DNA of 64,000 bases from Proteromonas lacertae (lineage: Eukaryota > Sar > Bigyra > Opalinata > Proteromonadidae), in the NCBI GenBank assembly GCA_002245135.1, contig NGBS01000007.1, positions 175,483-239,482 on the forward strand, in the 5' to 3' direction. Shown here one piece after another: positions 52,204-64,000 of the stretch. Each line of letters opens with the position of its first letter. Within the stretch, counting starts at the first letter, position 1. Made by a program: the position numbers and the translations under genes. The notes under the pieces were generated by a model. That model was given only the letters and a program-made list of their open reading frames with translations. It had not been told where the DNA came from and did no database searches.

Positions 52204-55200
52204 ATGAGTAAAGTTTGGAAAGTCACTCTTTTACTACTTTGTTTTTTGCTAATTACAGGTATATATATATATTATTTATATACTTTTTTAGTAAACTGTC
52301 AAGGTTATACATGTAGTTATGAAAATAACAATGTATTGAATGTTATTACAGGACAATCAGGACAGTCAAAATTGACATGCAATTTCGTAATATCATCTGT
52401 GTCAATATCTCCTTCATTACCTATAGGAATGGAGATTAATACGTGGATTGGTATTGGTGATACTGGTATGATCTCTGGAACACCATCATATGCATCTGCT
52501 CAATCTAGTTACACTGTATCTGTTGGAAGAAGAGGTTCTTCAGATGTAATTAGAGTTGTGATAAAAATTGCAGTAATTAGTCCATTAACATCATGTACTT
52601 ACAATGTTAGAACTGCATTGTTTATGATTAATTATCCAAACCATTTAATGCCACCAACTTGTGATTCAATTACTTCTTCATTTACTGCAACTGGATTGCC
52701 ATATGGTATGAAAATCGATCCAACTACAGGTGCAATAACAGGCACAGCTTGGTATGATTCTCCAACTACTGGTAAAACTGCCAAAATTACAGTTACTGGT
52801 ATTCGTGGTGGAGGTACAGCAACAGTAACACTTAAATATAGTATTATTGATCCATCATCAAAGGAGGCAAGTCAAGGTATTTTGGCTAGATTTTCACCTT
52901 CGCAAACTGATTGGTCAAATACAGTATATCCAACTTATATGAAGAAATTCGATGATGGTTCAATTAATCATTACACAAATGTATTTGATGAACCAACATA
53001 TACTTGCCCATTAAATGATCCATGTATACAAGTAGGAGGTAATATAGGTAATATGTATGGTAAATGGACTGCTGCATTAAATTTTGAAAAAACTGGTGAT
53101 TATATATTTAGTTATGTGTCAGATGATAATTGTGCTATTTACATTGATGATATGAATATAAATAAAGGAGAAGCAACAACTGTATGGAATCAAGCTAAGA
53201 CCTTCACGATGTCAGTTTTAACTCCAGGTTATCAAGCTTTTGCTGTTCTACACTATAATGGAGATGGAGCAAGTGGTCTAAATGTACAGTGGAAGACTCC
53301 AGGTTCAACAACATTTGAAAATATTCCAAAAGCTAATTTAAGATATGTTCCTTCACCTGTAACAAAGTTAGAATATCCAGCTAAGTTTTATTCATTAAAT
53401 ATTGGTCAATCTAAGTCAATTGATGGTATATACATTGGTTATTGTCCATCAATTGAAGTAACACCAGATTTAAGTAAAATTGGAGTAAGTGTATTATCAT
53501 CAGGAAAATTAACTACAACTGCTGCAAAAGAATACAATAATGGTGCATATATCGCTTTTACATTTAAATGTAAAAGTACATATTCAGGATATGATGATTT
53601 TACATCTGTATTGAATCTTCGTGTCATAAAAACCAGTAAAGAATATGCTATACAAGGTTTAATTGGTAATTATTATAAAACTATCGGTTTAAATAATTGT
53701 GAATTAAAAGAACTTAATGAACAGTATCATTCATTAGCAATACAAAAAATTACAACATCTTATTCAGATATTTGGCATGCTACTACCAATGAAATTTGGG
53801 ATGGATTATCATCTGATTTTGCTAATGATTATGATATTTTTTGGGAAGGTTATTTGTATGTAGAAAACGCAGGTAGATATACATTCTCATTTACTGTTCA
53901 AGATGGTGGTAGATTAACTATAGCAGATAAAGCTGGTTCGTTTCTGACATTAGCTGATGGTTGTATGCTTCAATCAAATGATCAGGCATGGAATCTTGTT
54001 GCTGGTTTTAATTATTTCTCTGTTAGATACATTAAAGGTCATACATCACCATTAAAGACTTTAGAAGTACAATATACAGGTCCAGGTATAGCAAAGAAAT
54101 TGGTTCCACATTCAGCTTTATATCATATGCCTTCATTGGCTTTTGAATATGAGTATATGCGTAATGATTATGTTTCTGGAGTAGAAATGGCAAAGAATTG
54201 TCCATTGTTTGCAAAAGCTGATGAAAACAAATATAAATATTACTTAGTAACTCCAAATTTACCAGATGGTATTAACATTGATTCACAAACAGGTTGTATT
54301 TCTGGAACACCAAGTGTAGCAATGGGTAATTTCTCATTGACAACATTCAATATTCAAGCATGTAAAAGTCAAGGTAGTAATGAATGTTTAGAATCAAGTA
54401 TATCAATTGAAGCTCATGCTTATCAAGCACCAAGTGGTTTGACTTACCCAAACAGTATATCTGGTGAAATAGGTATGCAAGTTTTATTAAAACCAACATA
54501 TGTTTCAAGCACAGCAGTAAAATGGTCAAGCAATCCTGCATTACCAAAAGGATTAAGTTTTGATGTTGATGGTACAATATTAGGTAATCCAGTTGAGGAA
54601 TTTTCTGGTACAGTAACTGTTAGTTGCTCAAATCCTTCTGGTGCAAGTACATATGATTTATCAATTGATATTAGAGGTTGTTCTAATGGAAATTTGGTTT
54701 ATTTGAAATATATTACTGGTGATCCAAACTTAAGCATTAATCTTTATACAATAACAAGTACAGGAGCTCAAGGTAGTATATTATCAAAAATAACTGAAGA
54801 TCATTTATTTAATACATATTATACAGTCTTTGCATGTTCTTCAGTATCTGATTTAAGATTAGAAATGAATTTTGAAGGTCAATTAGGTGGAACTTATATA
54901 GTTGGTGGTGAAGATGATGTTATATTCAAAAAAGGAAGTTGGAATTATGATAATCCATCATCTGCTGTTCAATTTTCAATTGAAAAAGGAGATACACCAG
55001 AACTTAGTTATAGATCAAACGAATTTACATATGTTATTGGTGAAGAAATCAGTATAAAAACTAATCCAATCAAATATGGTGCTTCATCATTCTCTGTCCC
55101 TGAAAATTCATTACCTCTTGGAGTATTATTCAATACAACTACAGGTGAATTCTCTGGTTATGCATTAGTTGGTGCTGAAAATAAAGATGTTACTGTTACA

Positions 55201-58200
55201 GCTTATGGAAGAGGAGGTGAAAGTAGTTCATCAGTTACTATAAGTTTCAGATTTAATGAATATTGTCAAGAAGGTTACTTATTATTAGCATTAGAAGGAA
55301 TTATTGTTGAGAATGGTGAAGATCAAATGATGAGATTATCAGATGAAAATGGAGTTGTATTAAATTATGCAAATGGTTTCCCAAGTTATAGTTCATTTAG
55401 ATGGTCTCAATGTTTGCCATTTGGTACATACAAACTTACATATGGTATGGCAGGAAGTAAAAAAGGTAAAAGTGGAAGATGGAATATTTACAAGAATAAT
55501 GTGAATGTAGCTTATTTAAATGTTGTTTATAATGGAAGAACAACATATACCATTGACTTATTTACTTATATTGATGTACCTACTCAATGGGAATATAGTT
55601 TTTCTGCAAGTGGAAATTGGCATCAAGAATATGGAGGTGATAATAACTGGAAAAAATGTACAACAAGTACATTACCTGGTACTGAACAAACAACAACATA
55701 TTACAGAGCAAAATTTTCATTAGCTTATGTTGATTTTGCAGCAATTTCACGATTTGAGTTAACATTAAGTTATAGAGATGGTATTGTAGTCTATTTGAAT
55801 GGTCAACAATTGTATATTCGTAATATGGGTTCTTCAGCTTCTGATACATCATTTTCATCAAGTACATTAGCAACATCACAATTTCCTTCTATGTCATCAA
55901 GAACTATATATGGTTCAAATCAAAGATTAAATCAAGGAGATAATTATATTGGTATTGAAATACACAAGAAAGAAGCTGGTGATGTAAGTCAAATGCCTTT
56001 TACTGATTTCATTAAGTATTTCCATAGATTCATCCAATAATTGTCAAAATGTATTACCTGTTCCATCAAGTGAAACACAAAGTAACTACTATAATAGCAA
56101 AGCAGTTTATGCTGACTATGGTGCTAATGAAGGTTTTTTAAAAGCTTTTGATAGTAATGTTAATACAAAATATTTATATGATGAAGGAGATCAATATTTA
56201 GTATTTAGATATTGGATTCCAAAAGGTGGAGCATATACTATAGATCAATATTTATTTGCAACTGCTGATGATTATCCATGTAGAGATCCATATAATTGGG
56301 TAATAGAAGGAGCAAGACAATTTGATATAACAAAAGATGAAGGAAGTAATCCATTCTGGGAAACAATAGCAAGAAATACAGGTTACTTACCAGATACTAG
56401 AAAGAAATATAATTATTTCCCTGTTACAACTACTAAGAAATATGCTTATGAAGCTATAAGGGTTGGTATTAAAAATAAAAAGAGTGGAATTGCTAGTTGT
56501 CCAAATCAAATTCAATTTTCAGAATTCAATTTATTGGTATGTAGACAAGCAAGTTGTCCTGAAGATGGTTTATGGCCAGCAACATTAGCAGGTGATTATG
56601 CAGAAATTGAATGTGAAAGTGGATATGATGGAAATCAAAGAAGAGAATGTGATTCTACGGGTAATTGGAATGATAATATTGATAGAAGTGGATGCTTAAA
56701 GAAACCAGATGCAACACAATTGAATTATGATTTTATTAACCCAGTTAAAGCATATGTAGGTGCAAATATGAAATATACACCAAATCCAAATGGTGAAGTA
56801 ACAGGTTATTCAATATCACCAAGATTACCAACTGGAGTATCAATTGATGCAAATACAGGTATTATTAAAGGAGCACCAACTCAAAAAGTATCAAATCAAA
56901 TATATACAATCACAGCAACAACAACTACAAATCCAGTATCTCAAGTTTTACAGTTGACAGTAGATCAACCAACTTGTGCTAGTCAAACAGTAGGAGGAAT
57001 TTTATATCCAGAAACACTAGCTGGTAATTCAATTAATATTAGATGTGGTGGTGAATATAGTGGTAGTGCAACAGTAACATGTTCATTAGTGAATGGCAAC
57101 CCAATATGGACAAGTCCAGATAGAAGCAAATGCCTTTCATTACCACCACCAGGTTGTCAAGATATTACAGGTATGACATTTAAAGTAGGTGATTTAGTTA
57201 ATAAAGTAATAACATGTACTAGAGCAGTTGTAGATTATACAATATATCCATCATTACCAACTGGTATTTCGCTTAATGTAGCTGGAAGAACATTATCTTT
57301 TACAGGTAGAGCATCAGTTGCATTAAGTCCAACAACTTATGTATTAAATGTTACAAGTGAAAGAAAAGGCTATGATGAATTGAACTTCCCATTGAAAATT
57401 TATGAACTAATTAAAAGTTGTTCATATGCATTTGGTAATTCAGTAATGCAAGTGGGTCAAAACATTGAAACAGAAATATTTGCACCAACATGTATTGGTG
57501 TTGTTGATAGTTACATGATATCAAATGAAGCATCATTGCCAGCAGGATTGAAATTTGATAGAACAACTGGATCAATAACAGGTATAGCAACAACAATATC
57601 TCCATCACCAGTTTCAATAATTATGAATGCAGTAAATCCAGCAGGAAATTCACCACAATATAATTTATTATTACAAGTTGTAGAAGCAATTATGGATGAT
57701 GGTAAATTAGATGGTGAAGTGACTGAAAATGGCGGAGTTAGTTCAATAGGAATATCTGAATTAATGAGAAAATGGAATGAAGGTGATTATGCTGTGACAA
57801 AAGTAGATATACCAACATCATTTTCTACACTAAGTGGAAGAAATTCACCATATGAAATTGCTTATCCAGTTCGAGATTCAAGTTCATCAGTTATAGGAAA
57901 AGAATATTATGCTACTAGATTCACAGGTTATATTAATATTCCAGCAGGAGGTGAATGGCAGTTTAAAATACAAGGAGATGATGAAATGTGGGTATTTATT
58001 GATGATATGAATGTTGCAAATGTTATGACAGGTAGTTATAATGCAGCAGGCACATATACAAAGACATTACAAGCTGGTTATAGAAAATTAGCAATTTATT
58101 TCTACAATGGTGGAACTGCACAATATTATGATATAAAATGGAGAAGTAGAAATGCTGGAATTACAGATTATACTAGTATTCCTGATAGTGCATTTGCCAG

Positions 58201-61200
58201 ACCAACAGGTTCAATATTACAGAAAGTATCGTATGCTACAAATGATTTTATCTTTGTAAAAGGTCTTAAAATAGAACCAATTACTCCAACTCTTGTTGGA
58301 CCAGTTAAAACATGGAGAATTGAACCAGATCTTCCACCAGGAGTTGTGTTTAACAATGGTGTAATTAGTGGTACTCCAACAATTGCATACAACAGAAGAG
58401 AATATACAATTACAGCTACAAATGTAGTTACAGTAGTTATTAAAATATCATTTGGTATATTAGATAATAATGGAAATAGTTTATCAAGAGGTGTAACTGG
58501 TTATTATTATAGTGGAAATGTTGGATGTGATATTATTGATCTTGATAAAGTTCCTAAACAATTAACATTGAAATTTACAAGATATGAAACTAAAGGTGTA
58601 CAATTCCCATCAAGCGCTGCTGTTTGGGATGGTTTAACTAATGATTTTAAAAGTTCATTCGTTGCTTATTGGAAAGGTTATCTTAATATACCCGAAGCAG
58701 GAGAATATACATTTCATGCTGAAGCAACTGATTGGTCAAGATTATATATAGCAAGTGAAAGTGCTTATTATTCAAATAAAAATACAGCTTGTGGTTCACA
58801 GAGTAGGGATATAACAATAAAATTTGAAAATGGTGGTTTGACATATTTTGGTATATTATTTGGTAAAGCACAAAATTCAGGTAATAAATCACATTCACTT
58901 GAATGGACACATGATAGTGGAAATTATCCATTCAGTAGAAAAGAGGTTGATTTTGAATATTTACTTCATGTACCAGAAGGTTATTTAGAATATACTTATA
59001 AATTGGCAACATATGTAAGTGGTATTGCAATTAAAAGTAATGAACCAATATTCTTCCAAGTACAATCATCAAAATATAACAATTTCTTAATCAATCCATT
59101 ATTACCATCAGGTATAATGATTAATCCATCAACAGGTGTTATATCAGGTACTCCAACTGATCTTGGTGTATTAGAAACAACTTATACAATTACAGCATCT
59201 AGTTCATCAGATGCAAGTTTACCAACCTATACAACTCAAATTACATTTACTGTTGAACAAAGATTCAATCCACAAAACTTAGTATATCCAACAATATCAA
59301 CAAGTATTGGTCGACAATTAACAGTAAATGGAGTTACTGTTAATTCAATATCTCCATCATTGGATAATGCGATTGGTGTAGTTTATACATTAAAATCACC
59401 TTTACCTACAGGTTTATCACTTAATCCTAATACAGGTGAAATATCTGGCATTCCTTATGAACAATGGAGTGAACCAGTGACAATTGAAGCATCAAATCCA
59501 TCAGGATCAACAGAAGCAAAAGTATCAATTACAGTAACAGGTTGTCCAGGATCAATGAAATTCTTAAGATTTGAATATACAATACAAAATGCTGATGTAG
59601 TTGTTCAATTAATGAATAGCAGAGGTATATTACTTCATCAAGGTTCTGGATTAGTAGGATTTCAAGAATATATTTACACTGAATGTAATACACCAGATAT
59701 GTACAATGTAACATTTACAAGAAGAGGAGCTGCTAGTGGTGGTTGGTTTAGAATATCTATGGATAATTTGGTTGTATATTCAGCTAATAATACTGATGGT
59801 GCTTGGACTACAGATGCATATGTTGTTAATGGAAATACAGTAAATGCTCCACCAATTTTAGTTTATCCAACACCTCAAGTGAATGTAATTCCAGGTCAAA
59901 TTGTTTCTTTATGTCCATCTATTCAAAATGGTGCAAGTAGAATAGAAATAGTAGAATCTGGTGAATTCCCAGAATTTTTAAGATTTAGTGAAGAAACAGG
60001 ATGTGTTGTTGGTACAACAATGGGAATGGGAAGAAATGGTATTTCTATAACATTAAAAGCCATAAATCCAAGTGGTGAATCAAGTCCAACAACAATTCAA
60101 ATTATTGCAGATCAACAATGTCCAGGAACAAAAGAATTAGCTGTATTTAGATTTACATGTGATAATGAATGCCAAGAAACTATTATACATTCAAATCATT
60201 TTCATCATCATCCTATGTTATAAGCAATGCAGGTAATATATTGAATCATGATAAATGGATGTCAGATTGTGTTACATTAGGTGCATATGAATTAGTAGTT
60301 GGAAATTCTGATAAGCATTCTTGGACATCTGATACTAATTTCTATATTTATTTAGCAACACAATTACTTGATACATATAGACATGATTCAACAACAGTAA
60401 AAACTACTCAGTATGTAGTTTCATTAACAAGTTATTTAACAGATAGTTCTGAATGGCATTTCTCAAATAGCAAGCCAAATAATGATAAATGGAAGAGTGA
60501 ATTAGATAAATCATATATGCCAAATAAATATAGATCAGGATTATTCCCAACAAGAACAACAATAGCTAGTTATTATGGAATAGAGTTTAATTTCTATGAT
60601 GAATTAACATTTATTTCCAGTTTAGATTTATCAGTAACACATGATTCTGGTATTATCATTTATTTGAATGGAGTAGAAATATACAGAAATGGTTTACCAA
60701 TTGGATTAGTAACAGAAACAACATGGGGAAAGAGATTAATTGATCCAATAGCAGCAAGAACTGTTGTAATTCCACAAATGTTGATTAAGGCTGGTAAGAA
60801 TTATATGGCTGTAGAATGTCATAGATATAGAAGCAGTATAGCATATGATCCATTTAAAGCATCTTTATTACCAACAGCTAGTTCAACAACTCAAACAGGT
60901 AAATGTTCATTAAAAACAACAATGAATGGTGTTCAAGCTTATACATCAGGAACAACTAATGGAGGTGAAGAAGCTAGCAAAGCAATTGATAATAACCATG
61001 GTACTAAAACATATGTAACACATGAAAAAGAAGATTATCCTGTTAATTTTGATATTTATTGGCCAAATAAAAGAGCTGAATATTTCAATATGTATGACTT
61101 CTGGACAGCTAATGATAGATGGGAATATAGAAATCCAACAGGATGGAGAGTATATGGTTCATCAGAATATGGTACTAATGATTGGGAATTGATTGATACA

Positions 61201-64000
61201 CAATTATCTGTTAACTTACCATCAGCTAATGCAGTACAAACTAAGTTTAATCTAAATAATATTTACAAATCATACAATGCATTTAGATTACAAATAGCAG
61301 GTGTAAAACAACCAGAAAATGGAGTTTATGGTTATCAAATGGCAGATTTATTACAATACAATTGTATACCAGCTTATTGTAATGCAACAGAAGATGGTAG
61401 ATGGCCTTCAACAGCAGCTGGTTATACTGCCAGAATAGCATGTAATTCAACTCAAAGTGGATGGATTTCTCGTAAATGTGTAGCTAATTCAGATGGAGTA
61501 ACAGCAAATTGGGAAAATGAAATAGCTGGATGTCAAAGTCATGCAACATCTATTTCCTATACACCAACAACATTTAAAGTAGGATTTGCTAGTTCTGTTT
61601 CACCAACTACTAATGGTGGTGTAAATAGCTATTATATATCATGTTCAAATGGTTTACCAATGGGTATTTCATTTGAATCAGAAACTGGTATATTATCTGG
61701 TATAGCTATGATTGAGAATGATAATGAAGCTAAAACATATTCATGTGATGTTACAGGAACAACAGAAGATGGTAAAGAATTAAAAGCATCAGTTGCTATT
61801 ACTGTTATAATTGTATATTGCTATAGAGATGGAACATGGCCACAAACAAAAGCTGGTGATTCTGCTTCAATTGCATGTGAAAATGGTTATTCAGGAAATA
61901 GAACTAGAAGATGTTCAACTACACTATGAATCTTCATGGGAAGGTGAAGATACATCTGGATGTAAATTATTACCACCAGAATTCACAGTTTTCGTTAAAT
62001 GACCAAATCAATACAGAATTTGCAGTTACTGCAGGATCAACTAGTCCATTGACAGCCGCAGTTATATCTGGAAGACAAGTAACCACTTGGAGTAAAGATG
62101 ATCCACAGAATGTATGTAAATTAACCTCAAGTTCGACTACAGCTCAATTAACATGTGAGACTCCAAATGTTGGATTATATGAATTTAGTTTAACAGCTGC
62201 AAATGGAGATTCATCATATACTCAAGCATTAAAGATTCAAGCATTTACTTCAACAGGAACAATTGCATATATAAACAAAGCATTTACACTTTATAAAGAT
62301 ATTGAAGTAGATTGTTCTAAGAGTTTCACAGTAGTGTAGTATTTGTATCTGGAGCTGTTACTTCTCTTACAATAACACCACAAGATTATGTTGTTTCACC
62401 AATCACTGGATGTTTTAAAGGAATACCAAAGGAAGTTGGCACAAAAACATATACACTTTCAATTAATGGTGTTGCAGAACCTATTACTATAAATGTACAA
62501 CAAGCTACATGTAGTCTTCCTGGTTCAGGAACTGTTCCTGCAGGTGAATATTATTCTTCAGACTGTCCTCTACCACAAATTGGTAAAATCAGTAGATATT
62601 GTCCATTGAAGTATAATCCAACATTAGAAGATCCTATTAGTACATGTGAAATCCAAATCCAACATCCTCTCTTATTCGATTAGTTATATAAATCATATAA
62701 AACGTTCCAATCACAATGTAGTTCCAGTAATAGTAGGTAATAAGAATAATATTACATATTCAGTAAATCTGGAACATTACCACCAGGTGTAGAATTAAAT
62801 ACAGATGGTTCAATAGGAGGTGCACCCAACAGAACAAAAACTTATTCAGATATAGTAATAAGTGCATTTGGAATCAAGAATAACTACTACTTTGACAATT
62901 GTAGTTGGCAGATGCAATGTGTGCAGCTATTCCAGGTAGAGATTTACCATCAGGTGAAGCTGGTACAGAAGTAACAAAGCCATGTCCAGAAGGTTATAAT
63001 GGTCATATAATTATTAGATGTCCATATACAGCAAATCCATCATGGGGTGATGAAGATGATTCAGGTTGTACAACTCCAGCTCCAGAAGTATGGGGAATGA
63101 AATGAAGGATGGTTATGTAACATTCAGTGTAGGTTTCTATAAATCATTACCACCAAGGAGAACAAGTGGTGGTATGCCAACATGAATTTTCGCTTTATGA
63201 CTGGGTACATTAAATTAGGTTATTACATTGAATAAAAACACTGGTCATTTACAAGGTATGAGTTCAGTAGAAAACTTTCCCAGTGATATTATAATTTTGG
63301 GTAAAAACAATGTAGGTCAAAAAGAAACAAAATTTAAGATTAGAGTTGTATTAGCTGTATGTCCAGAAGAAGGTGAATGGCCAGAAACAAGAGCTGGTTC
63401 ACAAGCTGTATTAGCATGTACTGATTCAACAAAAGTAGGTCAAAGAAGTAGATATTGTCCAAATGTTGAAGATCCAAAATGGCAAAGTCCAGTAGGTAGA
63501 TGTATGGTAGATGTTCCATCATTCCAATATGCTTCAAAAGATAATAATTCTATTGATGTACCATTTGAAGTAAGTCCAACTAATGTTCAAGGTGAACCAG
63601 ATTCTTATAGATTACATGATTTATCTCCAGCATTACCAAAAGGATTATCACTTGATGAAACAACGGGTAAAATATCTGGTAAAGTATCAACAACAGTTCC
63701 TCGTGGTAGTGATGTATATTATTGTTGTTGCTCACAATGCTCAAAGGTGATTCTATTCGTCAATTAATCTCATTGAATATCGAAACATTCCAATGTAATG
63801 GTGAAGGTGTATGGATTACTACTGATTATGGTTCAGAAGCTGCTGTTTTATGTCCAACTGGATTCTTAGGTACTGAAGTAAGACCATGTAATTCATTTAC
63901 TGTTAGTGGATCAGTTCCAATTGGTAGATGGGGAACTCCAAATAATTCAAGTTGTGTGGCTGTAGATGATAAAGAAATACCAACCAGAAAAAGTATATCT
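52204..64000 (+). CDS. Giant PA14/He_PIG/sushi surface protein (3' partial, several frame breaks)
   Basis: Starts with a signal peptide once a 33-nt intron (52259-52291) is removed: MSKVWKVTLLLLCFLLITVN. Modules by position: Ig-like (He_PIG) 52330-52850; PA14 52865-53355; Ig-like; PA14 53640-54130; two Ig-like; GC-headed module 54690; Ig-like 55000; second such module 55260; jelly roll 55570-56010; discoidin-like 56045-56530; sushi 56540-56700; then Ig-like, sushi, two Ig-like, PA14 57690-58200, Ig-like, PA14 58480-58970 and the same series again to a sushi at 61370-61540, followed by more Ig-like and sushi units. Frame breaks lie at about 56010, 60200, 61925, 62000, 62335 and repeatedly to 63770; protein homology resumes across each. 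PA14 and jelly-roll folds commonly bind carbohydrate. Probably an adhesin; the 3' end is outside the window. Confidence 0.82.
52259..52291 (+). other. 33-nt intron hidden in an open frame
   Basis: GTATATATATATATTATTTA...TTTTTTAG has the donor, TA-rich body and acceptor of the other introns. It is a multiple of three with no stop, so a reading-frame search reads through it. Removal gives a clean signal peptide ending ...LLITVNCQG; retention would insert an odd IYIYYLYTFLV. Confidence 0.8.

Noticed and set aside
5400-62400. Programmed +1 frameshifting of the kind known in some ciliates
   Set aside because: Stops at the break points differ (TAA, TGA) and there is no shared AAA-TAA type shift site; breaks also occur in both directions.
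1-64000. tRNA or rRNA genes, transposons, CRISPR arrays or viral insertions
   Set aside because: No cloverleaf-like GC-rich stretches, no reverse transcriptase, transposase or capsid-like protein, no terminal repeats and no spaced palindromic repeats were seen.

Overview
This is nuclear DNA from a unicellular eukaryote. It is very AT-rich and gene-dense: 17 protein genes in 64 kb, on both strands, mostly separated by 50-300 bases. Spliceosomal introns are tiny (25-60 nt, mostly 28-40), start GTA(T/A), end in AG (usually TAG) and are TA-rich. TAA, TAG and TGA all act as stops. An IQ/TFxPxI protein suggests a flagellated cell. SAM50, endonuclease G and YbeY imply a mitochondrion that may still translate. 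EGF repeats followed by CP-rich segments, together with REJ/polycystin and Ap4A-phosphorylase genes, are reminiscent of stramenopile-type protists. That taxonomic guess is inference; I cannot name the organism.

Layout: (1) 1-8827 (+): 5'-truncated giant surface gene with beta-helix modules and EGF repeats. (2) 8994-15861 (-): an Ap4A-phosphorylase-like gene and a protein with many D-x-[DN]-G-x-x-x-D-E-Y repeats. (3) 16140-20391 (+): IQ-motif, probably ciliary protein. (4) 20464-24700 (-): BTB protein and a Tul1-type transmembrane E3 ligase. (5) 24812-28768 (+): endonuclease G and a membrane-anchored GH95-like glycosidase. (6) 28916-40146 (-): polycystin-1-like receptor and a CHD-type protein with degenerate ATPase motifs. 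(7) 40193-42147 (+): pseudokinase-LRR protein and YbeY. (8) 42245-48867 (-): ERMP1-like M28 peptidase, BTB-SPRY protein and SAM50. (9) about 49164-51433 (+): SRRT/ARS2. (10) 52204-64000 (+): 3'-truncated giant PA14/He_PIG/sushi surface gene.

The two giant genes at the ends share one module order (Ig-like, NC/GC-headed module, jelly roll, discoidin-like, sushi, Ig-like), so they belong to one surface-protein family. That order occurs twice inside the right-hand gene as an internal duplication of about 5 kb. Housekeeping genes lie between them.

I rebuilt exon chains by hand. For endonuclease G, YbeY, SAM50, ERMP1, Tul1, both BTB genes, the glycosidase and the D-x-[DN]-G repeat protein, the exon lengths sum to a multiple of three and the reading frame is open throughout. 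Several other genes carry isolated one-base frame breaks in otherwise intact coding sequence. These look like uncorrected sequencing indels or recent mutations, and they become dense after 61.9 kb.
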